A DNA stretch of 64,000 nucleotides from assembly GCA_023614405.1 (NCBI GenBank), contig CM042694.1:478737392-478801391 (forward strand), written 5' to 3'. The notes under the pieces are model-generated. The model was not told the DNA's origin. It saw only the letters and a list, made by a program, of their open reading frames with translations, and ran no database searches. Within the stretch, counting starts at the first letter, position 1; each line of letters starts with the position of its first letter. The stretch is from Avena insularis. Lineage: Eukaryota > Streptophyta > Magnoliopsida > Poales > Poaceae. This document shows, in pieces, positions 45,291 to 59,700 of this stretch. The position numbers and the translations under genes are program-made.

Positions 45291-48200
45291 CACATGGATC
45301 CACCTAGTGTGATTGCATGTCTGTTCTTTTCACAAACCACACCTGGATCCACCAGTGCCATTGCATGTGTGTTCTTTTCATGAACCACACATGGATACAC
45401 CAGTGTCATTGCATGTGTATTCTTTTCATGAACCACAGCTAGAGTCATTGCATGTCTGTTCTTTCCACAAACCACACATAGATCCACCTAGTGTGATTGC
45501 ATGTCTGTTCTTTCACAAACCACACATGTATCCACCAGTGTCATTGCATGTGTGTTCTTCTCATGAACCACAGCCAGTGTCATTGCATGTATGTTCTTCT
45601 CACAAACCACACAAGGATCCACCAGTGTCATTGCATGTGTGTTCTTCTCATGAACCACAGCCAGTGTCATTGCATGTATGTTCTTCTCACAAACCACACA
45701 AGGATCCACCAGTGTCATTACATGTGTGTTCTTCTCATGAACCACAGCAAGTTTCATTGCATGTCTGTTCTTCTCACAAACCACGTAAGTATACACCAGT
45801 GTCATTGCATGTGTGTTATTCTCACAAACCACACATGGTTCCACCAGTGTCATTGGATGTGTGTTCTTCTCATGAACCACACATGGATCCACCAGTGTCA
45901 TTGCATGTCTGTTCTTTTCATGAACCACAGCTAGTGTCATTGCATGTCTGTTCCTTCCACAAACCACATATGGATCCACCAATGTCATTGCATGTCTGTT
46001 CTTTTCATGAACCATACCCAGTGTCATTGCATGTCTGTTCCTCTAAACAAACCACATATGGATCCACCTAGTGTGATTGCATGTCTATTCTTTTCACAAA
46101 CCACACATGGATCCACCAGTGTCATTGCATGTGTGTTCTTCTCATGAACCACAGCCAGTGTTATTGCATTTATGTTCTTCTCGCAAACCACCTAAGGATT
46201 CACTAGTGTCATTGGATGTGTGTTCTTCTCATGAACCACACATGGATCCACCTAGTGTCATTGCATGTCTGTTCTTTTCATGAACCACAGCTAGAGTCAT
46301 TGCATATTTGTGCTTTCCACAAACCACACATGGATCCACCTAGTGTGATTGCATGTCTGTTCTTTCCGCAGAACACACATGGATCCACCTAGTGTGATTG
46401 CATGTTTGTTCTTTCACAAACCACACATGGATCCACCAGTGTCATTGCATGTGTGTTCTTATCATGAACCACAGCTAGTGTCATTGCATGTATGTTCTTC
46501 TCACAAACCACACAAGGATCCACCAGTGTCATTGCATGTGTGTTCTTCTCATGAACCACAACCAGTGTCATTGCATGTCTGTTGTTCTCACAAACCACAT
46601 AAGTATCCACCAATGTCATTGCATGTCTGTTCTTCTCACAAACCACACATGGATCCACCAGTGTCATTGGATGTGTGTTCTTCTCATGAACCACACATGG
46701 ATCCACCAGTGTCATTGCATGTCTGTTCTTTTCATGAACCACGGCTAAAGTCATTGCATGTCTGTTCTTTTCACAAACCACAAATGGATCCACCCAGTGC
46801 CATTGCATGTATGTTCTTCTAAACAAACCACATAAGGATCCACCAGTGTCGTTGCATGTCTGTTCTTTTCATGATTCACACCCAATGGCATTGCTTGTTT
46901 GTTCTTCTAAACAAACCACATATGGATCCACTAGTGTCATTGCATGTCTGTTCTTTTCATGAACCACACCCAGTGTCATTGCATGTATGTTCCTCTAAAC
47001 AAACCACATAAGGATCCACCAGTGTCATTGCATGTCTGTTCTTTTCATTAAGCACACATGGATCCACCAGTGTCATTGCATGTGTGTTCTTTTCATGAAC
47101 CACAGCTAGAGTCATTACATGTGCGTTGTTCTAAACAAACCACATAAGGATCCACCTGTGTCATTGCATGTATGTTCTTTTCATGAACCACACATGGATC
47201 CACCAGTGTCATTGCATGTGTGTTATTTTCATGGACCACAGCGAGAGTCATTGCATGTGTGTTCTTCTAAACAAACCACACATGGATCCACCTAGTGTGA
47301 TTTCATGTCTATCTTTTCATGAACCACACCTAGTGTCATTGCATGTGTGTTCTTCTAAACAAACCACATAAGGATCCACGAGTGTCATTGCATGTCTATT
47401 CTTTTCATGAACCACATAAGGATCCACCTGGATCGTTGGATGTGTGTCCTTCTCATGAACCACACATGGATCCACCAGTGTTATTGCATGTCTGTTCTCT
47501 TCATGAATCACAACTAGAGTCATTGCATGTATGTAACTTCCATAAACCACATATGGATCAACCAGTGTCATTGCATGTCTGTTCTTTTCATGAACCACAG
47601 CTAGATTCATTGCATGTCATTTCTTTTCATGAACCACACATGGATCCACTAGTGTCATTGCATGTATGTTCTTCTCATGAACCACACATGGATCCACCAG
47701 TGTCATTGCATGTCTGTTCTTTTCATGAACCACACCCACTGTCATTGCATGTGTGTTCTTCTAAACAAAGCACATAAGAATCCACCGGTGTCATTGCATG
47801 TCTGTTCTTTTCATGAACCACACCTAGTGTCATTGCATGTGTGTTCTTCTAAACAAACCACATAAGGATCCACCAGTGTCATTGCATGTCTATTATTTTC
47901 ATGAACCACATAAGGATCCACCAGTGTCATTCGATGTGTGTTCTTCTCATGAACCGCACATGGATCCACTAGTGTCATTGCATGTCAGTTCTTTTCATGA
48001 ACCACGCCCAGTGTCATTGCATGTCTGTTCCTCTAAACAAACCACACATGGATCCACCTAGTGTGATTGCATGTCTGTTCTTTTAACAAACCACACATGG
48101 ATCCACCAGTGTCATTGCATAAGTGTTCTTTTCATGAACCACAACTAGAGTCATTGCATGTGTGTTCTTCTAAACAAACCGCACATGGATCCACCTAGTG

Positions 48201-51200
48201 TGATTGCATGTCTGTTCTTTTCATGAACCACACCCAGTGTCATTGCATGTGTGTTCTTATAAACAAACCACATAAGGATCCACCAGTGTCATTGCATGTG
48301 TGTTCTTTTCATGAACCACACCCAGTGTCATTGCATGTGTTTTCTTCTAACCAAACCACATAAGGATCTAGCAGTGTCATTGATGTGTGTTCTTTTCATG
48401 AACCGCAGCTAGAGTCATTGCATGTGTGTTCTTCTAAACAAACCACACATGGATCCACCTAGTGTGATTGCATGTCTGTTCTTTTCACAAACCACACATG
48501 GATCCACCAGTGTCATTGCATGTGTGTTCTTTTCATGAACCACAGCTAGAGTCATTGCATGTGTGTTCTTCTAAAAAAACCACACATGGATCCACCTAGT
48601 GTGATTGCATGTCTGTTCTTTTCATGAACGACACCCAGTGTCATTGCATGTGTGTTCTTCTAAACAAACCACATAAGGATCCACCAGTGTCATTGCATGT
48701 GTGTTCTTCTAAACAAACCACACATAGATCCACCAGTGTCATTGGATGTGTGTTCTTCTCATGAACCACACATGGATCCACCAGTGTCATTGCATGTGTG
48801 TTCTTTTCATGAATCATAGCTAGAGTCATTGCATGTCTGTTACTTCCATAAACCACATATGGATCCACTAGTGGCATTGCATGTCTGTTCTTTTCATGAA
48901 CCACAACTAGAGTCATTGCATGTCAGTTCTTTTCATGAACCACACATGGATCCACCAGTGTCATTGCATGTGTGTTCTTCTCATGAACCACACATGGATC
49001 CACCAGTGTCATTGCATGTCAGTTCTTTTCATGAACCACACCCAGTGTCATTGCATGTGTGTTCTTCTAAACAAACTACATAAGGATCCACCAGTGTTAT
49101 TGCGTGTCTGTTCTTTTCATGAACCACACCCAGTGTCATTGCATGTGTGTTCTTCTAAACAAACCACATAAGGATCCACCAGTGTCATTGCATGTCTGTT
49201 CTTTTCATGAACCACACATGGATCCACCAGTGTCATTGCATGTGTGTTCTTTTCATGAACCACGGCTAGAGTCATTGCATGTGTGTTCTTCTAAACATAC
49301 CACATAAGGATCCACTTGTGTCATTGCATGTCTGTTCTTTTCACAAACCACACATGGATCCACCAGTGTCATTGCAGTTGTGTTATTTTCATGAACCACG
49401 ACTAGAGTCATTGCATGTGTGTTCTTCTAAACAAACCACACATGGATCCACCTAGTGTGATTGCATGTCTGTTCTTTTCATGAACCACGCCCAGTGTCAT
49501 TGCATGTCAGTTCTTTTCATGAACCACGCCCAGTGTCATTGCATGTTTGTTCCTCTAAACAAACCACACATGGATCCACCTAGTGTGATTGCATGTCTGT
49601 TCTTTTAACAAACCACACATGGATCCACCAGTGTCATTGCATAAGTGTTCTTTTCATGAACCACAACTAGAGTCATTGCATGTGTGTTCTTCTAAACAAA
49701 CCGCACATGGATCCACCTAGTGTGATTGCATGTCTGTTTTTTTCACAAACCACACATGGATCCACCAGTGTCATTGCATGTGTGTTCTTTTCATGAACCA
49801 CAGCTAGTCATTGCATGTATCTTCTTTCCACAAACCACACATGGATCCACCTAGTGTGATTGCATGTCTGTTCTTTTCACAAACCACACATGGATCCACC
49901 AGTGTCATTGCATGTGTGTTCTTCTCATGAACCATAGCCAGTGTCATTGCATGTATGTTCTTCTCACAAACCACATAAGGATCCACCAGTGTCATTGCAT
50001 GTGTATTCTTCTCATGAACCACAGCAAGTGTCATTGCATGTCTGTTCTTCTCACAAACCACATAAGTATCCACTAGTGTCATTGCATGTCTGTTCTTCTC
50101 CCAAACCACACAAGGATCCACCAGTGTCATTGCATGTGTGTTCTTCTCATGAACCACACATGGATCCACCAGTGTCATTGCATGTCTGTTCTTTTCATGA
50201 ACCACACATGGATCCACCTGTGTCATTGCATGTCTGTTCTTTTCACAAACCACACATGGATCCACCAGTGTCATTGCAGTTGTGTTATTTTCATGAACCA
50301 CGACTAGAGTCATTGCATGTGTGTTCTTCTAAACAAACCACACATGGATCCACCTAGTGTGATTGCATGTCTGTTCTTTTCATGAACCACGCCCAGTGTC
50401 ATTGCATGTCAGTTCTTTTCATGAACCACGCCCAGTGTCATTGCATGTTTGTTCCTCTAAACAAACCACACATGGATCCACCTAGTGTGATTGCATGTCT
50501 GTTCTTTTAACAAACCACACATGGATCCACCAGTGTCATTGCATAAGTGTTCTTTTCATGAACCACAACTAGAGTCATTGCATGTGTGTTCTTCTAAACA
50601 AACCGCACATGGATCCACCTAGTGTGATTGCATGTCTGTTTTTTCACAAACCACACATGGATCCACCAGTGTCATTGCATGTGTGTTCTTTTCATGAACC
50701 ACAGCTAGTCATTGCACGTATCTTCTTTCCACAAACCACACATGGATCCACCTAGTGTGATTGCATGTCTGTTCTTTTCACAAACCACACATGGATCCAC
50801 CAGTGTCATTGCATGTGTGTTCTTATCATGAACCATAGCCAGTGTCATTGCATGTATGTTCTTCTCACAAACCACATAAGGATCCACCAGTGTCATTGCA
50901 TGTGTATTCTTCTCATGAACCACAGCAAGTGTCATTGCATGTCTGTTCTTCTCACAAACCACATAAGTATCCACCAGTGTCATTGCATGTCAGTTCTTCT
51001 CCCAAACCACACAAGGATCCACCAGTGTCATTGCATGTGTGTTCTTCTCATGAACCACACATGGATCCACCAGTGTCATTGCATGTCTGTTCTTTTCATG
51101 AACCACAGCTAGTTTCATTGCATGTCTGTTCCTTCCACAAACCACATATGGATCCACCAGTGTCATTGCATGTCTGTTCTTTTCATGAACCACACCGAGT

Positions 51201-52338
51201 GTCATTGCATGTCTGTTTCTCTAAACAAACCACACATGGATCCACCTAGTGTGATTGCATGTCTGTTCGTTTCACAAACCACACATGGATCCATCAGTGT
51301 CATTGCATGTGTGTTCTTCTCATGAACCATAGCCAGTGTCATTACATGTATGATCTTCTCACAAACCACGTAAGGATCCACCAGTGTCATTGGATGTGTG
51401 TTCTTCTCATGAACCACACATGGATCCACCTAGTGTCATTGCATGTCCATTCTTTTCATGAACCACAGCTAGAGTCATTGCATGTCTGTCCTTTCCACAA
51501 ACCACATATGGATCCACCAGTGTCATTGCATGTCTGTTCTTTTCATGAACCACACCCAGTATCATTGCATGTTTGTTCCTCTAAACAAACCACACATGGA
51601 TCCACCTAGTGTGATTGCATGTCTGTTCTTTTCACAAACCACACATGGATCCACCATTGTCATTGCATCTGTGTTCTTTTCATGAACCACAACTACAGTC
51701 ATTGCATGTTTGTTCTTTAAACAAACCACACATGGATCCACCTAGTGTGATTGCATGTCTGTTCTTTACAAACCACATGGATCCACCTAGTGTGATTGCA
51801 TGTTTGTTCTTTTCACAAACCACATATGGATCCACCAGTGCCATTGCATGTGTGTTCTTTTCATGAACCACACAGGGATACACCAGTGTCATTGCATGTG
51901 TGTTCTTTTCATGAACCACAGCTAGAGTCATTGCATGTCTGTTCTTTCCACAAACCACACATGGATCCACCTAGTGTGATTGAATGTCTGTTCTTTCACA
52001 AACCACACATGGATCCACCAGTGTCATTGCATGTGTGTTCTTCTCATGAACCACAGCCAGTGTCATTGCATGTATGTTCTTCTCACAAACCACACAAGGA
52101 TCCACCGGTGTCATTGCATGTGTGTTCTTCTCATGAACCACAGCAAGTTTCATTGCATGTCTGTTCTTCTCACAAACCACGTAAGTACACCAGTGTCATT
52201 GCATGTCTGTTCTTCTCACAAACCACACATGGATCCACCAGTGTCATTGGATGTGTGTTCTTCTCATGAACCACACATGGATCCACCAGTGTCATTGCAT
52301 GTCTGTTCTTTTCATGAACCACAGCAAGTGTCATTGCA
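45041..52338. repeat. 7.3-kb satellite segment, first copy of the 11.67-kb spaced duplication
   Basis: Matches 56725-64000 with an offset that drifts from 11684 to 11660, reflecting small indels. The match begins within a unit at CATCTCTGTTC (45041 and 56725) and is still running at the window end. Confidence 0.88.
49482..51283. repeat. Tandem pair of about 0.9-kb satellite blocks
   Basis: Offset 901-902. The first block starts near 49482 (TGAACCACGCCCAGTG) and the second near 50383. Shared variants include GCATAAGTGTTC, AACCGCACATGG and CACAGCTAGTCATTG. Confidence 0.85.
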
Positions 52339-54745
52339 TGTCTGTTCCTACCACAAACCACATATGTATCCACCAATGTCATTGCATGTCTGTTCTTTTC
52401 ATGAACCATACCCAGTGTCATTGCATGTCTGTTCCTCTAAACAAACCACACATGGATCCACCTAGTGTGATTGCATGTCTGTTCTTTTCACAAACCACAC
52501 ATGGATCCACCAGTGTCATTGCATGTGTGTTCTTCTCATGAACCACAGCCAGTGTTATTGAATTTATGTTCATCTCGAAAACAACCTAAGAATACACCAG
52601 TGTCATTGGATGTGTGTTCTTCTCATGAACCACACATGGATCCACCTAGTGTCATTGCATGTCTGTTCTTTTCATGAACCACGGCTAGAGTCATTGCATA
52701 TTTGTGCTTTCCACAAACCACACATGGATCCACCTATCGTGATTGTATGTCTGTTCTTTTCACAAACCACACATGGATCCACCAGTGTCATTGCATGTGT
52801 GTTCTTTTCATGAACCATAGCTAGAGTCATTGCATGTCTGTTCTTTCCACAGAACACACATGGATCCACCTAGTGTGATTGCATGTTTGTTCTTTCACAA
52901 ACCACACATGGATCCACCAGTGTCATTGCATGTGTGTTCTTATCATGAACCACAACCAGTGTCATTGCATGTATGTTCTTCTCACAAACCACACAAGAAT
53001 CCACCAGTGTCATTGCATGTGTGTTCTTCTCATGAACCACAACCAGTGTCATTGCATGTATGTTGTTCTCACAAACCACATAAGTATCCACCAATGTCAT
53101 TGCATGTATGTTCTTCTCACAAACCACACATGGATCCACCAGTGTCATTGGATGTGTGTTCTTCTCATGAACCACACATGGATCCACCAGTGTCATTGCA
53201 TGTCTGTTCTTTTCATGAACCACGGCTAGAGTCATTGCATGTCTGTTCCTTCCACAAACCACACATGGATCCACCAGTGTCATTGCATGTCTGTTCTTTT
53301 CATGAACCACACCCAGTGTCATTGCATGTCTGTTCTTTCCACAGAACACACATGGATCCACCTAGTGTGATTGCATGTTTGTTCTTTCACAAACCACACA
53401 TGGATCCACTAGTGTCATTGCATGTGTGTTCTTCTCATGAACCACAGCCAGTGTCATTGCATGTATGTTCTTCTCACAAACCACACAAGGATCCACCGGT
53501 GTCATTGCATGTGTGTTCTTCTCATGAACCACAGCAAGTTTCATTGCATGTCTGTTCTTCTCACAAACCACATAAGTACACCAGTGTCATTGCATGTCTG
53601 TTCTTCTCACAAACCACACATGGATCCACCAGTGTCATTGGATGTGTGTTCTTCTCATGAACCACACATGGATCCACCAGTGTCATTGCATGTCTGTTCT
53701 TTTCATGAACCACAGCAAGTGTCATTGCATGTCTGTTCCTACCACAAACCACATATGTATCCACCAATGTCATTGCATGTCTGTTCTTTTCATGAACCAT
53801 ACCCAGTGTCATTGCATGTCTGTTCCTCTAAACAAACCACACATGGATCCACCTAGTGTGATTGCATGTCTGTTCTTTTCACAAACCACACATGGATCCA
53901 CCAGTGTCATTGCATGTGTGTTCTTCTCATGAACCACAGCCAGTGTTATTGCATTTATGTTCTTCTCGCAAACCACCTAAGGATTCACCAGTGTCATTGG
54001 ATGTGTGTTCTTCTCATGAACCACACATGGATCCACCTAGTGTCATTGCATGTCTGTTCTTTTCATGAACCACGGCTAGAGTCATTGCATATTTGTGCTT
54101 TCCACAAACCACACATGGATCCACCTATCGTGATTGTATGTCTGTTCTTTTCACAAACCACACATGGATCCACCAGTGTCATTGCATGTGTGTTCTTTTC
54201 ATGAACCATAGCTAGAGTCATTGCATGTCTGTTCTTTCCACAGAACACACATGGATCCACCTAGTGTGATTGCATGTTTGTTCTTTCACAAACCACACAT
54301 GGATCCACCAGTGTCATTGCATGTGTGTTCTTATCATGAACCACAACCAGTGTCATTGCATGTATGTTCTTCTCACAAACCACACAAGAATCCACCAGTG
54401 TCATTGCATGTGTGTTCTTCTCATGAACCACAACCAGTGTCATTGCATGTATGTTGTTCTCGCAAACCACATAAGTATCCACCAATGTCATTGCATGTAT
54501 GTTCTTCTCACAAACCACACATGGATCCACCAGTGTCATTGGATGTGTGTTCTTCTCATGAACCACACATGGATCCACCAGTGTCATTGCATGTCTGTTC
54601 TTTTCATGAACCACGGCTAGAGTCATTGCATGTCTGTTCCTTCCACAAACCACATATGGATCCACCAGTGTCATTGCATGTCTGTTCTTTTCATGAACCA
54701 CACCCAGTGTCATTGCATGTCTGTTCCTCTAAACAAACCACACAT
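51960..54745. repeat. Tandem pair of 1391-bp satellite blocks, near identical
   Basis: Every landmark recurs at exactly +1391 (for example 52471/53862, 52830/54221, 52870/54261). The constant offset means no net indel, so this is one of the youngest duplications here. Confidence 0.88.
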
Positions 54746-56724
54746 GGATCCACCTAGTGTGATTGCATGTCTGTTCTTTTCACAAACCACACATGGATCT
54801 GCCAGTGTCATTGCATGTGTGTTCTTTTCATGAACCACAACTAGAGTCATTGCATATGTGTTCTTCCAAAAAAACCACACATGGATCCACCCAGTGTCAT
54901 TGCATGTCTGTTCCTCTAAACAAACCACACATGGATCCACCTAGTGTGATTGCATGTCTGTTCTTTTCACAAACCACACATGGATCCACCAGTGTCATTG
55001 CATGTGTGTTCTTTTCATGAACCACACATGGATACACCAGTGTCAATCGATGTCTGTTTGTTTCATGAACCACAGCTAGAGTCATTGCAGGTCTGTTCTT
55101 TCCACAAACCACACATGGATCCACCTAGTGTGATTGTATGTCTGTTCCTTCCACAAACCACACATGGATTTACCAGTGTCATTGCAGGTGTGTTCTTCTC
55201 ATGAACAACAACCAGTGTCATTGCATGTATGCTCTTCTCATAAACCACACAAGGATCCATCAGTGTCATTGCATGTGTGTTCTTCTCATGAACCACACAT
55301 GGATCCACCAGTGTCATTGCATGTCTGTTCTTTTCATGAACCACAGCAAGTGGCATTGCATGTGTGTTCTTCTAAACAAACCACACATGGGTCCACCCAG
55401 TGTCATTGCATGTCTGTTCCCCTAAACAAACCACACATGGATCCACCTACTGTGATTGACTGTCTGTTCTTTTCACAAACCACACATGGATCCACCCAGT
55501 GCCATTGCATGTATGTTCTTCTAAACAAACCACATAAGGATCCAGCAGTGTCATTGCATGTCTGTTCTTTTCATGAACCACACCCAACGTCATTGCATGT
55601 GTGTTCTTCTAAACAAACCACATATGGATCCACTAGTGTCATTGCATGTCTGTTCTTTTCGTGAAGCACACCCAGTGCCATTGCATGTCTGTTCCTCTAA
55701 ACAAACCACATAAGGATCCACCAGTGTCATTGCATGTCTGTTCTTTTCATGAACCACACATGGATCCACCAGTGTCATTGCATGTGTGTTCTTTTCATGA
55801 ACCACAGCTAGAGTCATTGCATGTGTGTTCTTCTAAACGTACCACATAAGGATCCACCTGTGTCATTGCATGTCTGTTCTTTTCACAAACCACACATGGA
55901 TCCACCAGTGTCATTGCATGTGTGTTATTTTCATGAAACACGACTAGAGTCATTGCATGTGTGTTCTTCTAAACAAACCACACATGGATCCACCTAGTGT
56001 GATTGCATGTATGTTCTTTTCATGAACCACACCTAGTGTCATTGCATGTGTGTTCTTCTAAACAAACCACATAAGGATCCACCAGTGTCATTGCATGTTT
56101 GTTCTTTTCATGAACCACATAAGGATCCACCAGTGTCGTTGGATGTGTGTTCTTCTCATGAACCACACATGGATCCACTAGTGTCATTGTATGTCTGTTC
56201 TCTTCATGAATCACAGCTAGAGTCATTGCATGTATGTTACTTCCATAAACCACATATGGATCCACCAGTGTCATTGCATGTCTGTTCTTTTCATGAACCA
56301 CAGCTAGAGTCATTGCATGTCATTTCTTTTCATGAACCACGCATGGATCCACCAGTGTCATTGCATGTCTGTTCTTCTCATGAACCACACATGGATCCAC
56401 CAGTGTCATTGCATGTCTGTTCTTTTCATGAACCACACCCAGTGTCATTGCATGTGTGTTCTTCTAAACAAACCACATAAGAATCTACCGGTGTCATTGC
56501 ATGTCTGTTCTTTTCATGAACCACACCCAGTGTCATTGTATGTGTGTTCTTCTAAACAAACCACATAAGGATCCACCTGTGTCATTGCATGTCTGTTCTT
56601 TTCACAAACCACACATGGATCCACCAGTGTCATTGCATGTGTGTTATTTTCATGAACCACGACTAGAGTCATTGCATGTGTGTTCTTCTAAATAAACCAC
56701 ACATGGATCCACCTAGTGTGATTG

Positions 56725-59700
56725 CATCTCTGTTCTTTTCATGAACCACACCCAGTATCATTGCATGTTTGTTCCTCTAAACAAACCACACATGGATCCA
56801 CCTAGTGTGATTGCATGTCTGTTCTTTTCACAAACCACACATGGATCCACCATTGTCATTGCATCTGTGTTCTTTTCATGAACCACAACTACAGTCATTG
56901 CATGTTTGTTCTTCTAAACAAACCACACATGGATCCACCTAGTGTGATTGCATGTCTGTTCTTTTCACAAACCACACATGGATCCACCTAGTGTGATTGC
57001 ATGTCTGTTCTTTTCACAAACCACACCTGGATCCACCAGTGCCATTGCATGTGTGTTCTTTTCATGAACCACACATGGATACACCAGTGTCATTGCATGT
57101 GTATTCTTTTCATGAACCACGGCTAGAGTCATTGCATGTCTGTTCTTTCCACAAACCACACATAGATCCACCTAGTGTGATTGCATGTCTGTTCTTTCAC
57201 AAACCACACATGTATCCACGGTGTCATTGCATGTGTGTTCTTCTCTGAACCATGCCAGTGTCATTGCATGTATGTTCTTCTCACAAACCACACAAGGATC
57301 CACCAGTGTCATTGCATGTGTTCTTCTCATGAACCACAGCCAGTGTCATTGCATGTATGTTCTTCTCACAAACCACACAAGGATCCACCAGTGTCATTAC
57401 ATGTGTGTTCTTCTCATGAACCACAGCAAGTTTCATTGCATGTCTATTCTTCTCACAAACCACGTAAGTATACACCAGTGTCATTGCATGTGTGTTCTTC
57501 TCACAAACCACACATGGTTCCACCAGTGTCATTGGATGTGTGTTCTTCTCATGAACCACACATGGATCCACCAGTGTCATTGCATGTCTGTTCTTTTCAT
57601 GAACCACAGCTAGTGTCATTGCATGTCTGTTCCTTCCACAAACCACATATGGATCCACCAATGTCATTGCATGTCTGTTCTTTTCATGAACCATACCCAG
57701 TGTCATTGCATGTCTGTTCCTCTAAACAAACCACACATGGATCCACCTAGTGTGATTGCATGTCTATTCTTTTCACAAACCACACATGGATCCACCAGTG
57801 TCATTGCATGTGTGTTCTTCTCATGAACCACAGCCAGTGTTATTGCATTTATGTTCTTCTCGCAAACCACCTAAGGATTCACTAGTGTCATTGGATGTGT
57901 GTTCTTCTCATGAACCACACATGGATCCACCTAGTGTCATTGCATGTCTGTTCTTTTCATGAACCACAGCTAGAGTCATTGCATATTTGTGCTTTCCACA
58001 AACCACACATGGATCCACCTAGTGTGATTGCATGTCTGTTCTTAACGCAGACCACACATGGATCCACCTAGTGGGATTGCATGTTTGTTCTTTCACAAAC
58101 CACACATGGATCCACCAGTGTCATTGCATGTGTGTTCTTATCATGAACCACAGCTAGTGTCATTGCATGTATGTTCTTCTCACAAACAACACATGGATCC
58201 ACCATGTGCATGTGTGTTCTTCTCATGAACCACAACCAGTGTCATTGCATGTCTGTTGTTCTCACAAACCACATAAGTATCCACCAATGTCATTGCATGT
58301 CTGTTCTTCTCACAAACCACACATGGATCCACCAGTGTCATTGGATGTGTGTTCTTCTCATGAACCACACATGGATCCACCAGTGTCATTGCATGTCTGT
58401 TCTTTTCATGAACCACGGCTAAAGTCATTGCATGTCTGTTCTTTTCACAAACCACACATGGATCCACCCAGTGCCATTGCATGTATGTTCTTCTAAACAA
58501 ACCACATAAGGATCCACCAGTGTCGTTGCATGTCTGTTCTTTTCATGATTCACACCCAATGGCATTGCATGTTTGTTCTTCTAAACAAACCACATATGGA
58601 TCCACTAGTGTCATTGCATGTCTGTTCTTTTCATGAACCACACCCAGTGTCATTGCATGTATGTTCCTCTAAACAAACCACATAAGGATCCACCAGTGTC
58701 ATTGCATGTCTGTTCTTTTCATGAAGCACACATGGATCCACCAGTGTCATTGCATGTATGTTCTTTTCATGAACCACAGCTAGAGTCATTACATGTGCGT
58801 TGTTCTAAACAAACCACATAAGGATCCACCTGTGTCATTGCATGTATGTTCTTTTCATGAACCACACATGGATCCACCAGTGTCATTGCATGTGTGTTAT
58901 TTTCATGGACCACAGCGAGAGTCATTGCATGTGTGTTCTTCTAAACAAACCACACATGGATCCACCTAGTGTGATTTCATGTCTATCTTTTCATGAACCA
59001 CACCTAGTGTCATTGCATGTGTGTTCTTCTAAACAAACCACATAAGGATCCACGAGTGTCATTGCATGTCTATTCTTTTCATGAACCACATAAGGATCCA
59101 CCTGCATCGTTGGATGTGTGTCCTTCTCATGAACCACACATGGATCCACCAGTGTCATTGCATGTCTGTTCTCTTCATGAATCACAACTAGAGTCATTGC
59201 ATGTATGTAACTTCCATAAACCACATATGGATCAACCAGTGTCATTGCATGTCTGTTCTTTTCATGAACCACAGCTAGATTCATTGCATGTCATTTCTTT
59301 TCATGAACCACACATGGATCCACTAGTGTCATTGCATGTATGTTCTTCTCATGAACCACACATGGATCCACCAGTGTCATTGCATGTCTGTTCTTTTCAT
59401 GAACCACACCCACTGTCATTGCATGTGTGTTCTTCTAAACAAAGCACATAAGAATCCACCGGTGTCATTGCATGTCTGTTCTTTTCATGAACCACACCTA
59501 GTGTCATTGCATGTGTGTTCTTCTAAACAAACCACATAAGGATCCACCAGTGTCATTGCATGTCTGTTATTTTCATGAACCACATAAGGATCCACCAGTG
59601 TCATTGGATGTGTGTTCTTCTCATGAACCACACATGGATCTACTAGTGTCATTGCATGTCAGTTCTTTTCATGAACCACGCCCAGTGTCATTGCATGTCT

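Noticed and set aside
45488..46027. Minus-strand ORFs such as the 179-codon frame in the satellite
   Set aside because: Same cause: repeated HEKNTHAMTLVDPCVV-type text arises from the unit read backwards. No evidence of coding constraint.
52830..53660. 276-codon repetitive ORF in the satellite, plus strand (also 252 codons at 45313-46071)
   Set aside because: The frame is open only where 48- and 39-bp units follow each other. 40- and 49-bp units break it, the opposite strand is open too, and no start or gene context is kept. It is a by-product of unit length.
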